This document shows positions 43,199 to 50,074 of a stretch of 50,803 nucleotides of DNA, in pieces. The stretch spans positions 1 to 50,803 of the forward strand of contig JAGBHD010000001.1 in NCBI GenBank assembly GCA_018110785.1, written 5' to 3'. Under the pieces are notes generated by a model. It was not told the DNA's origin and did no database searches. It saw only the letters and a list, made by a program, of their open reading frames with translations. The DNA comes from Oscillospiraceae bacterium (GTDB lineage: Bacteria > Bacillota > Clostridia > Oscillospirales > JAGBHD01). Numbering within the stretch: position 1 is the stretch's first letter; every line of letters starts with the position of its first letter. A program made the translations under genes and the position numbers.

Positions 43199-45136
43199 TT
43201 AGAAATCTTCTTTGTTAACAGACTCAAAATATCTCTTAGCCTGTGTTGTAAAGAGCTTGTGGTATGTTCCTCTTTTTGCCATAAGTTCGCTATGAGTACC
43301 TTCCTCGGAGATAACTCCTCCGTCGAGAACTACTATCTTAGAAGCTATTGTAGCGCTAGATAAACGATGAGAAACAAATATTGTTGTTTTATCTTTTCTG
43401 AGCGCATCAAATTGAGAAAAAATTTCCTGCTCTGCAATAGCATCTAATGAAGCAGTAGGCTCATCAAGAATAAGAATATCGGATTCACCGTAAAAAGCGC
43501 GGGATATAGCAAGCTTTTGCCATTGTCCGATTGAAAGTTCAGTTCCGTTTTCTTCAAAAATACGCATAAGCGGTGTTTCGTATTTGTCAGGCATTGGATC
43601 AATGAATCTATCAGCTCCGCTTTCCTTTGCCGCCTTTTCTATATTTTGCATATCTATTTCTTTTTCAATATCGCCAAATGCTATATTTTCTTTAACAGAA
43701 ACCGCATATTTTCCAAAATCCTGAAATATAATTCCGAATATTTTATAGAGTTCTTCCGGCTCATAACTTCTGATGTCTTTCCCATCAAGCAAAATAACGC
43801 CCTCTGAGGGGTCATAAAGACGAGTTAAGAGCTTTATAAGGGTTGTTTTACCTGCACCGTTTAAACCAACTAAAACAAGAGTTTCTCCCTCTCTGATGGT
43901 AAGATTAATGTTTTTCAAAACTAAACGTTCAGTCGCAGGATATCTGAAAGATACATTTTTAAATTCAATTATATGCTTTCCATGAGATAATTTTTCGGGA
44001 TTTTTAGGATTAAGAGGAATTACCGATTTTTTTTCTTTCATAAAATCGATCATATTGTTTATAAAGAGAGTTCCTTCATAAACAATAGCCGTTCTTGCAA
44101 TAATTGTAGCAACACTTGTAGCTATTGTAGAAAGAGCTCCTGTATAAAGAGAGGCATCTCCTACCTCAAAGCCGCTTGTTCCAACCTGAGAAGCTATATA
44201 GAAAAATAAAAGCGTATTAATTGCGGTTGAAATTATAGAAAGCCCTATATGCCAAAGCTGTTCATTTATGATACGCTTTTTTAACCCACTGAAATAATGC
44301 TTGAAGATTGCTTTAAATTTATTTATAAGGGTTGTTGAAAGACCAAACAAGCGAATTTCTTTAACCATATCCTTATTTGTGAGAAGATCGCTGAAATAGG
44401 CCATTTCGCGGCGGTCTTTTGAGCGAAAACGCATATAGTTTACATTCTTTTTTCGGTAGATAAAATTAATAATAGCAGAAGGTATAGACATTATTATTAA
44501 AAGAAGCGGTACCAAGGGGCTTATAAACCATAAAATAGCAATAAAGCTAATCAAGCTTATAGCTGTACTTAATATTGTGAAAACAGAATCAATAATCTGA
44601 ATCGGGCGATGATCAGCTTCTCTGCTTGCATTTTCAAATTTTTCATAAAACTCAGGAATATCGAATCTTGCAACATCAATATCCTTAGCTTTATTCATTA
44701 TTTTAAGTTTAATATGATTAACAACAAGCTCGCCTGTTATTCTGGTAACACCAGTATTAACACTTGAAACAACCTTAGTTAAAAGCATTTGTATAAACCT
44801 GAGAATTAAAAGGAAAGCTATTGCCTTTAGAGCTTCAGAAATATCAACACCTTGAGCTCCTAAAACATTTATATTGTAAGCAATAACAAGTTTATTAAGA
44901 ATTTCGCTGTTTATATAAGCACCCCAAACAGGAAGTAAACCAGATAAAAGCGAAAGCAGCATCATAATAAGCAAAATCCAATGATTGGTTTCCCATACAA
45001 GGCGTAAAATATAAATTAAACGGCTGAAAAAGCCAAAAACAACTCTTTTTATGTAATCTGGAACTTCTTTTATATTTTTTGGCAGAGGCTCTTTAAACTT
45101 ATCGTTTAATGCCCCTGGAGGCGGTCCCATTCTCAT
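43199..45136 (-). CDS. ABC transporter, fused permease and ATPase
   Basis: A half-size exporter of 645 residues that would work as a homodimer. After a Pro-rich cytoplasmic start come six membrane segments (about 45-340). The ATPase follows with Walker A VGLNGAGKTT, a Q-loop IFQDFGKYAV, the signature LSIGQWQKLA, Walker B ILILDEPTASLD and the switch His in VSHRLSS. The overall type resembles peptide or lantibiotic exporters, but no peptide precursor gene is adjacent and the substrate is unknown. Only 11 bases separate it from prfB. Confidence 0.88.
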   Translation of the reverse strand: MRMGPPPGALNDKFKEPLPKNIKEVPDYIKRVVFGFFSRLIYILRLVWETNHWILLIMMLLSLLSGLLPVWGAYINSEILNKLVIAYNINVLGAQGVDISEALKAIAFLLILRFIQMLLTKVVSSVNTGVTRITGELVVNHIKLKIMNKAKDIDVARFDIPEFYEKFENASREADHRPIQIIDSVFTILSTAISLISFIAILWFISPLVPLLLIIMSIPSAIINFIYRKKNVNYMRFRSKDRREMAYFSDLLTNKDMVKEIRLFGLSTTLINKFKAIFKHYFSGLKKRIINEQLWHIGLSIISTAINTLLFFYIASQVGTSGFEVGDASLYTGALSTIATSVATIIARTAIVYEGTLFINNMIDFMKEKKSVIPLNPKNPEKLSHGKHIIEFKNVSFRYPATERLVLKNINLTIREGETLVLVGLNGAGKTTLIKLLTRLYDPSEGVILLDGKDIRSYEPEELYKIFGIIFQDFGKYAVSVKENIAFGDIEKEIDMQNIEKAAKESGADRFIDPMPDKYETPLMRIFEENGTELSIGQWQKLAISRAFYGESDILILDEPTASLDAIAEQEIFSQFDALRKDKTTIFVSHRLSSATIASKIVVLDGGVISEEGTHSELMAKRGTYHKLFTTQAKRYFESVNKEDF

Positions 45137-45176
45137 TTTAGTTTTTCCCTTCTTTTATAAAAAGATTTACATTATA

Positions 45177-45205
45177 ATTTAACATAAAAACTACGGTTTT
45201 GTCAA
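45177..45205 (-). promoter_or_regulatory. Promoter for the ABC exporter-prfB operon
   Basis: On the - strand TTGACA (45205-45200), a 17-base spacer and TTAAAT (45182-45177), with TATAAT directly after it. The -35 is inside the last codons of the upstream Gx-transporter gene. Confidence 0.6.
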
Positions 45206-45691
45206 ATCACGCATAATTTTTGTTTTTAAAAGCGAATTAGTTATAAATCCTATTAAAATTCCCGTAATAAGACCTACAGGAATGAGAATAGCAAGATAAG
45301 AGATAACGGCTGATGTTTCTGTTATAATAATACAAAGGACTACCTGCGCTAAATTATGAACGACACCGCCGACAGCCGAAACCGAAACAACAGAAAACAG
45401 TTTAGTGTTTTTTAAAATAAGCATAGCGATTAAAGAAATTATAGCTCCCGAGAACCCAAAAAGAAAGCCTGTTATAGAGCCAAAGAGCAAGTTTATTATT
45501 AGAACTCTCAATATAGCAACAACTGCCGCTCCGCGAGAATGGTCCGAATATAGCAAAAATACTGTAACTATATTGGTAAATCCAATTTTCATTCCCACCG
45601 GAAGCGGTAGAGGAATTAAATGTTCGATATATGAAAGGATTATTGCAACAGCTAAAAAAGAGCCGTAGAATGCAGTTTTCTTGATATTCAT
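45191..45691 (-). CDS. Gx transporter / heptaprenyl diphosphate synthase component I family protein
   Basis: A 166-residue integral membrane protein with five or six segments, rich in Gly, matching the family annotated either as Gx transporter or heptaprenyl diphosphate synthase component I. The N-terminal LIPLPLPVGMKIGFTNI is characteristic. Some members are thought to be ECF-like substrate-binding (S) components. No polyprenyl synthase is adjacent, and the partner upstream is a NusG-domain-II protein one base away, a common pairing in Clostridia. GGTGAT precedes the ATG. Confidence 0.8.
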   Translation of the reverse strand: MNIKKTAFYGSFLAVAIILSYIEHLIPLPLPVGMKIGFTNIVTVFLLYSDHSRGAAVVAILRVLIINLLFGSITGFLFGFSGAIISLIAMLILKNTKLFSVVSVSAVGGVVHNLAQVVLCIIITETSAVISYLAILIPVGLITGILIGFITNSLLKTKIMRDLTKP

Positions 45692-45692
45692 T

Positions 45693-46034
45693 TTATATCA
45701 CCGCATCAAATTCATTTCCCGCAATTTTCAAAACTATCTTTTGCGGAACACAAATGATGGACTCTCCTTTATTTTTTATTGGGGCTGTATTTTCACACAC
45801 CTTATCGGGACAAGCTGCATTAGTAACATACGCTTTTCCGTTTTCAATTATAACCTCGAGTATCTCCATGTCATATTTAGCATCACTATTAAGATTCAAA
45901 GTTGTAATTAAAATTCCGTCTTTATAAATTAATAAGGTCTCCCCTTTTTCTTTAGGTAAAAATAAAAATATAATTGAAGCCAATACAGCTAAAATGCATA
46001 CAAGGATGATATCGTTTCTTGTTTTATATTTCAT
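45693..46034 (-). CDS. NusG domain II-containing membrane-anchored protein
   Basis: A 113-residue protein with one N-terminal membrane segment (about 7-25), then a small beta domain of the NusG-II family (YKDGILITTLNL, then NAACPDKVCENTAPIKN). The CPDKVC pair and following hydrophobic strand are diagnostic. It sits outside the membrane, so it is not a transcription factor. It is usually found with Gx-transporter and FMN-transferase genes. The ATG at 46034 has AAGGATG nine bases upstream; the longer frame from 46058 is unlikely. Confidence 0.8.
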   Translation of the reverse strand: MKYKTRNDIILVCILAVLASIIFLFLPKEKGETLLIYKDGILITTLNLNSDAKYDMEILEVIIENGKAYVTNAACPDKVCENTAPIKNKGESIICVPQKIVLKIAGNEFDAVI

Positions 46035-46051
46035 ATCTTTATCATCCTTTC

Positions 46052-46080
46052 TTGACATTTTTAAAGAGGTAAAATATAAT
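46052..46080 (+). promoter_or_regulatory. Full-consensus SigA promoter for apbE
   Basis: TTGACA at 46052-46057, a 17-base spacer and TATAAT at 46075-46080, predicting a start near 46087, just before the ribosome binding site. Confidence 0.85.
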
Positions 46081-46105
46081 TTTCTATTGAAAGAAGGTGT
46101 TTTTT

Positions 46106-47071
46106 ATTAAGAAAATACTTTTATCTATAATTTTAATAACAAGTCTGTTTCTAAGCTCTTGTGCGCCTCAAAAAGCTCAGCAAATAAGCGGATTTTATTT
46201 AGATACCTTTTGCGAAATAACATTATACGGTGATGATGCAAAGCATCTTTCGGAAGCTATGAATTTAATTCAGAAATACGATACTTCGTTTGATCCTGAT
46301 AATGAAACCAGCGATATTTATAAAATAAATCATTCAAACGGAAATCCCATAAAGGTTTCTAAAGAAACCGCAGAGCTTATTGAAATTTGTTTAGACTTCA
46401 AGAAAATATCACATGGAGAATATGAGCCGACGATATATGGTCTTTCTTCCTTATGGAAGCAAGGTGCGGTTCCTGATGAAAAGGCTTTAAAATCTGCTTT
46501 AGAAGATATAAAAAATTCGGAAATTTCCGTAACTAATGGCTTTGTTACCCTAAAAGGTGAAGCTAAGTTTGACCCCGGCTCTTCCGCCAAAGGATATATA
46601 TCTGAAAAAATTGCAACGCTTTTGTCTGAATTAGGTGTAAAAAGCGGAATTATTAACTTGGGTGGAAATGTTCAGCTTATAGGCTCGAAAGAAAACAAAC
46701 CCTATAAAATTGCTCTTGAAAGCCCTTTTGATGATAATTCCCCTTTTGTTTTGTATGCAGAAAATACTTCGATTTCAACCTGCGGAACCTATGAAAGATT
46801 CTTTGAAGAAAACGGAAAAATATACCATCACATTCTTGATGTAAAAACAGGTTATCCAAAAGAAAGTGAATTATCAGCTGTAACCGTAATCGGACCTAGC
46901 CCAACCGAAGCGGATATTTTAAGTACGGTTTGCTTCCTTTTAGGCGAAATAGACGGAAAAGCCTTAATTGAATCACTTTCAGGGTATGAAGCAATATTTA
47001 TAAGTTCGTCTAAAGATATAACTACAACAAGCGGTATTGAAATATCGGAAAACAATTTTTATATTAAATGA
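46106..47071 (+). CDS. apbE: FAD:protein FMN transferase, ApbE lipoprotein
   Basis: ApbE attaches FMN to Thr/Ser of exported flavoproteins, or binds FAD. The signal peptide and lipobox LFLSSC show it is a lipoprotein. Family features are YLDTFCEITLYG, DPGSSAKGYISEK (flavin and Mg region), INLGGNV, HHILDVKTGYP and the ADILSTVCFLLG segment. The natural N terminus should be Met-Lys-Lys-Ile, but that first codon is ATT (46106-46108), six bases after AAGGTG. The in-frame GTG at 46097 overlaps the ribosome binding site. No FMN acceptor protein is seen nearby. Confidence 0.87.
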   Translation: MKKILLSIILITSLFLSSCAPQKAQQISGFYLDTFCEITLYGDDAKHLSEAMNLIQKYDTSFDPDNETSDIYKINHSNGNPIKVSKETAELIEICLDFKKISHGEYEPTIYGLSSLWKQGAVPDEKALKSALEDIKNSEISVTNGFVTLKGEAKFDPGSSAKGYISEKIATLLSELGVKSGIINLGGNVQLIGSKENKPYKIALESPFDDNSPFVLYAENTSISTCGTYERFFEENGKIYHHILDVKTGYPKESELSAVTVIGPSPTEADILSTVCFLLGEIDGKALIESLSGYEAIFISSSKDITTTSGIEISENNFYIK

Positions 47072-47098
47072 AAAACGGCAGTTCGGGCTGCCGTTTTT
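47071..47098. terminator. Bidirectional terminator between apbE and uppP
   Basis: AAAAACGGCAG pairs with CTGCCGTTTTT across a six-base loop. It begins at the last base of the apbE stop and serves both convergent genes. Confidence 0.9.
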
Positions 47099-47100
47099 CA

Positions 47101-47934
47101 TTATTTAATTATATAAAAATACAATAAAACTGCTATACCAAGAGCTATTCTGTAATAAGCAAAAATTTTGAAATCGTGGCGCTTAACAAAATTCATTAAG
47201 AATTTTATAGCGATAAGGGAAATTATAAACGCTGTTAAAAATCCCGCAAGTAAAATAACTAATTCAGGCGCGGTAAAATCAAACCCGAAATCAAGAAGTT
47301 TTAAAAGACTAGCGCCCGCCATAACAGGAATAGAGAGAACAAATGTAAACTCGGCAGCAGTAACTCTGCTTACTCCTAAAGAAAGTCCGCCGATAATTGT
47401 AGCGCCGGAGCGGGATGTTCCGGGGAAAACAGCTGCAACCAATTGAAATATTCCAATTAAAGCCGCCTGCAAAAAGGTAATATCGTTAAGAGAATCGCTC
47501 TTATCAGCTTTTCCCTTTCTTAAATATTCAACAATTATAAATACAATACCTACAATGATCAGCGCCAAAGCAATGGGGATTGGCTTATAAAAAAGCTGTT
47601 CGCATTTTTCATCAAGACCTAAAAGAACTAAAATTACAGCAGGAACACAAGCAACGATAATCTTTAACCAAAGCATTATTGAATCTTTCTTTATAGTGCT
47701 GCCATTAGTTTTAGTCTGAAAGGGCCATATTTTTTTCCAAAAAAGAATAATAACTGCTAAGATTGCTCCTAACTGAATAACAACATTAAACATTTCCTTG
47801 AATTCTTCGCTAACATTCAAATTTAGAAATTCTTCAACAAGAATTAAATGACCGGTACTACTAACAGGCAACCATTCAGTTATCCCCTCAACAATACCAA
47901 GCACTATAGATTTTATAAGTTCAAAAATAAACAT
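47101..47934 (-). CDS. uppP: Undecaprenyl-diphosphate phosphatase, UppP/BacA
   Basis: UppP removes a phosphate from undecaprenyl diphosphate so the lipid carrier can be reused in wall synthesis, and its overproduction gives bacitracin resistance. The 277-residue membrane protein has the two active-site motifs, LPVSSTGHLIL near residue 22 and PGTSRSGATI near 170, both intact. AAGGAGAATAGCAT precedes the ATG. It is 14 bases after the glycosyltransferase gene and probably cotranscribed. Confidence 0.95.
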   Translation of the reverse strand: MFIFELIKSIVLGIVEGITEWLPVSSTGHLILVEEFLNLNVSEEFKEMFNVVIQLGAILAVIILFWKKIWPFQTKTNGSTIKKDSIMLWLKIIVACVPAVILVLLGLDEKCEQLFYKPIPIALALIIVGIVFIIVEYLRKGKADKSDSLNDITFLQAALIGIFQLVAAVFPGTSRSGATIIGGLSLGVSRVTAAEFTFVLSIPVMAGASLLKLLDFGFDFTAPELVILLAGFLTAFIISLIAIKFLMNFVKRHDFKIFAYYRIALGIAVLLYFYIIK

Positions 47935-47948
47935 ATGCTATTCTCCTT

Positions 47949-48725
47949 TTATGATTTTGCAAAGAACTTTTGAATTAAAATAGCTATCGGTTTCCACCAA
48001 AACCTTTGTAAAACCTCTAAGTCTTCCTTTTTTCTAACATCGCTTTTAATATATTTGCTGGTAGCCGCATCATCGTGTCTGCGGTGAAGCATTAGTATAT
48101 CGTCAATAAAAACAAATCTCCCTTTTATATGAGAGAGTTTTTCCCATGTTAACCAGTCTAAAACAAAAAGATGATCAGTTATAAATGGTTTTTCTCCCGT
48201 ATGTTTTGTTTGTAAGGTTACAGCGGGACAACCTATAGGAGATCCAATAGATAAAAGAAACCGTTTAAACCATTTTTTATCCCCTAAAAAACGGTTATTA
48301 AAACCTAAGCTTATAATTCGCTTAATCTTAAGATTTCGGCGATTTTCTACCATTTTTCCGTTAATAATTTCCGAATAGTTGGTATAAATAAGTATTTGTT
48401 TATCTGAAGCATTATAGGAATGGAGAACGTTTTCTAAATATCCTTCTAAATAAACATCATCTTGATGAGCAATTGTAACAAGATTGGTATTGCATTTTGA
48501 AATAGCAAAATTCCAATCCTCTCCTATTCCTTTAGATTCGGGATTTATAAATATCTTAATATTATAATTTTTACAAAGCTTTTTAATATAATCGCTTGGT
48601 GTAGAAGTTGCAAGAATTATATTGCTTTTTATTGTTTGATTTTTTAAAGATTTAATGCATTCTTCCAAAAAAGGAGAATCGCCATATGCGCAAATGGCAA
48701 AAGTATGATCTTCATAATATGCCAT
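47949..48725 (-). CDS. Family 2 glycosyltransferase
   Basis: A GT-A-fold enzyme of about 258 residues with the GT2 pattern: FAICAYGDSPFLEECIKSL at the start, NQTIKSNIILATS, GIGEDWNFAISKC and HQDDVY (about 92-97), which replaces the usual DxD metal motif with its near relative. It ends with a possible membrane-associated helix (WWKPIAILIQKFF). It may add a sugar to a wall or surface polymer, and operon pairing with uppP fits a lipid-carrier-linked role. The acceptor is unknown. AAAGGGGGG precedes the ATG. Confidence 0.83.
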   Translation of the reverse strand: MAYYEDHTFAICAYGDSPFLEECIKSLKNQTIKSNIILATSTPSDYIKKLCKNYNIKIFINPESKGIGEDWNFAISKCNTNLVTIAHQDDVYLEGYLENVLHSYNASDKQILIYTNYSEIINGKMVENRRNLKIKRIISLGFNNRFLGDKKWFKRFLLSIGSPIGCPAVTLQTKHTGEKPFITDHLFVLDWLTWEKLSHIKGRFVFIDDILMLHRRHDDAATSKYIKSDVRKKEDLEVLQRFWWKPIAILIQKFFAKS

Positions 48726-48754
48726 TTTAATCCCCCCTTTCTTGAATTAGATAA

Positions 48755-48783
48755 ATTATATCACAATGTTGCCATAAAAGCAA
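48755..48783 (-). promoter_or_regulatory. SigA-type promoter for the glycosyltransferase-uppP operon
   Basis: On the - strand TTGCTT (48783-48778), a 17-base spacer and TATAAT (48760-48755). Confidence 0.7.
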
Positions 48784-48819
48784 TAACAAGAGCAGGAAAT
48801 ATGCCTCACTCTTGTTATT
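48782..48819. terminator. Terminator hairpin upstream of the glycosyltransferase gene
   Basis: AATAACAAGAG pairs with CTCTTGTTATT with an inner AGG/CCT pair. T-rich sequence follows on the + strand and a shorter run on the - strand. It would stop - strand transcripts from the remnant gene upstream. Confidence 0.75.
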
Positions 48820-48834
48820 TTTAGTTTTTAAGAA

Positions 48835-49073
48835 TTATTTCGTATATTTATCCACTTCCGCTTTCAACATGCTCTTTTCTTATAAGCAATGCCTTTCATC
48901 GCCTTAACTTCATTTCCGTTTTGAGTTCTTGTATAGGTTAAGTTTTCGTACTTAGTAATTGAAATTTCATCTGGAAGCTTTGAAGTAAAAGCAGTATTTT
49001 CTTTCTCCATTTCGAGGAGATTTGAGATTATTTCTATTTTAGATATGTAAGCCTGCAAATCTATCTTTCGTAA
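48835..49073 (-). pseudogene. Remnant of a gene, probably from a mobile element
   Basis: An open stretch of about 64-70 codons on the - strand (48864-49073) begins right after a terminator without a ribosome binding site and ends TGA at 48864. Removing one base near 48875 lets the frame run on to 48835 with a plausible charged ending (MLKAEVDKYTK). The text contains a helical part (QAYISKIEIISNLLEMEKEN) and a Thr-rich strand (YENLTYTRTQNGNEVKAM). I do not recognise the family. The size, frameshift and lost 5' part indicate a decayed gene fragment. Confidence 0.45.
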
Positions 49074-49118
49074 TTATTTATTTTTAAAATAAAAAAAGCC
49101 CTTATGGGCGAAAAAATA

Positions 49119-49177
49119 GAAATAACCCCTTGACCGATGTTTCTTTACACATCTTTTTATGGTCAAGGGGTCATTTC
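49119..49177 (-). terminator. Long terminator hairpin of the orphan leader
   Basis: Seventeen-base arms at 49119-49135 and 49161-49177 pair with one mismatch, with an inner GATGT/ACATC pairing. T-rich sequence follows on the - strand. Confidence 0.75.
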
Positions 49178-49200
49178 TGATCACTCTTGATATCTAGCAT
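49171..49200 (-). CDS. Nine-residue leader peptide
   Basis: ATG CTA GAT ATC AAG AGT GAT CAG AAA TGA encodes MLDIKSDQK. GAGAGG lies 11 bases upstream, and the stop codon touches the first arm of the terminator. Translation would let a ribosome cover that arm. Confidence 0.4.
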   Translation of the reverse strand: MLDIKSDQK

Positions 49201-49454
49201 CTTTTTATTTACCTCTCTTTCTGCTGTCTTGTCGGTCTTCGTCTGCCAACTTCATTTCCAAACTTTAACACGCATTTCTTACAATAATCTCGTAAGCGAG
49301 ATAACCTCTATGTGTCGGAATTTTCTTCGAAGACCTTTTCTATTCCCTTTCTGTGATTATAATATATCATATTTAAACTAACTAATCAATTCGCAAAAAT
49401 ATATAAAGTTTTTATTTTCAAATTATGCATAATACAGAATTAAATTTTTTCATG

Positions 49455-49484
49455 TTGACAAGTAATTCTATTTTTTGTTAAAAT
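49455..49484 (+). promoter_or_regulatory. Promoter directly upstream of a terminator
   Basis: TTGACA at 49455-49460, an 18-base spacer and TAAAAT at 49479-49484. The predicted start is near 49491, only a few bases before a strong terminator hairpin. Confidence 0.6.
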
Positions 49485-49493
49485 TAATTTGTT

Positions 49494-49520
49494 GGGCTGA
49501 TTTTTATCAGCCCTTTTTTT
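49494..49520 (+). terminator. Terminator immediately after an orphan promoter
   Basis: GGGCTGAT pairs perfectly with ATCAGCCC across TTTT, followed by seven T residues. Confidence 0.88.
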
Positions 49521-49527
49521 AATTTGA

Positions 49528-49550
49528 CGTCGCATTTGCGGCGCTTTTTT
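49528..49550 (+). terminator. Second tandem terminator upstream of the LytTR gene
   Basis: CGTCGC pairs with GCGGCG (one G-T pair) across ATTT, followed by CTTTTTT. Confidence 0.7.
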
Positions 49551-49559
49551 ACCATTTAC

Positions 49560-49587
49560 TTTAAAAATCTAACCGAAAGTTTTTAAA
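49560..49587. promoter_or_regulatory. Candidate operator for the LytTR regulator
   Basis: TTTAAAAA (49560-49567) and TTTTTAAA (49580-49587) form a perfect eight-base dyad with a 12-base spacer, ending three bases before the -35 of the LytTR gene. The position suits an activator of its own promoter. AT-richness makes chance possible. Confidence 0.4.
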
Positions 49588-49590
49588 TTG

Positions 49591-49619
49591 TTGAAATATA
49601 AAAAAACAGAGTATATTAT
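49591..49619 (+). promoter_or_regulatory. SigA-type promoter for the LytTR-DUF3021 operon
   Basis: TTGAAA at 49591-49596, a 17-base spacer and TATTAT at 49614-49619. AAAGGAGG follows within the leader, eight bases or so before the ATG. Confidence 0.75.
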
Positions 49620-49640
49620 GATATTGAAAGGAGGATTTGT

Positions 49641-50072
49641 ATGAATTATAAAGTTATAATTGATTCTGAATTAGAAGAAGATATTTTGGTTTATGCTAAT
49701 AAAAAGACAAAACTAATTAAGGATATCGAAGAACTTATCTTAAACGAAAGAATTGAATTAATCGGATTTAAAGAAAAAGAATCTATTGTTTTAAATTTAA
49801 GTGAAATTTATTGCTTTATAGTAGAAAATAATAAAATTTACGCTTCAACCATAGCAGATAAATTACAGCTTAAATATCGACTCTATCAATTAGAAGAAAA
49901 ACTCCCCGAAAATTTTATTAAGATAAATAAATCTTGTATCGCTAATATAAAATTAATAGAAAAATTTAACTCTTCTTTTTCAGGAACATTGGTAGTTAAA
50001 TTCAAAAACGGTTATACCGATTATGTTTCAAGAAGAAATTTAAAAAATATTAAAGAAAGGTTTGCTCTGTAA
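49641..50072 (+). CDS. LytTR-family DNA-binding regulator (stand-alone)
   Basis: A 143-residue transcription regulator with an N-terminal part (about 1-38) that lacks the receiver domain of two-component regulators, and a C-terminal LytTR domain (about 45-140). The domain is shown by LNLSEIYCFIVENNKIYAST, LEEKLPENFIKINKSCIANI and the basic end GYTDYVSRRNLKNIKE. LytTR domains bind DNA through a ten-strand fold. With the DUF3021 gene two bases downstream this is a LytTR regulatory system like HdrRM and BrsRM of Streptococcus mutans, in which the membrane partner restrains the regulator. It has its own promoter and a very strong ribosome binding site. Confidence 0.9.
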   Translation: MNYKVIIDSELEEDILVYANKKTKLIKDIEELILNERIELIGFKEKESIVLNLSEIYCFIVENNKIYASTIADKLQLKYRLYQLEEKLPENFIKINKSCIANIKLIEKFNSSFSGTLVVKFKNGYTDYVSRRNLKNIKERFAL

Positions 50073-50074
50073 TT

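Larger units (their letters stand above)
49098..49360 (-). ncRNA. Structured leader with short ORF and terminator (orphan attenuator)
   Basis: On the - strand a TATAAT-like -10 near 49365 precedes a folded leader. GGTCTTCG (complement of 49328-49335) pairs with CGAAGACC (49234-49241), enclosing a TTCC/GGAA pairing and an ATCTCG-CTTA-CGAGAT hairpin (49287-49302). Next comes GAGAGGT and a nine-codon ORF MLDIKSDQK (49200-49171). Its stop TGA abuts CCCCTTGACC, the arm of a long terminator hairpin ending in TTATTTCTATTTTTT. A second GCCC/GGGC hairpin with seven T residues follows. This is the layout of ribosome-controlled attenuation. The gene it should control is only the remnant downstream. No named RNA family is recognised. 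Confidence 0.5.

Noticed and set aside
49187-49381. + strand frame of 64 codons
   Set aside because: It is antisense to the structured leader, Phe/Ser/Leu-rich and without a ribosome binding site.
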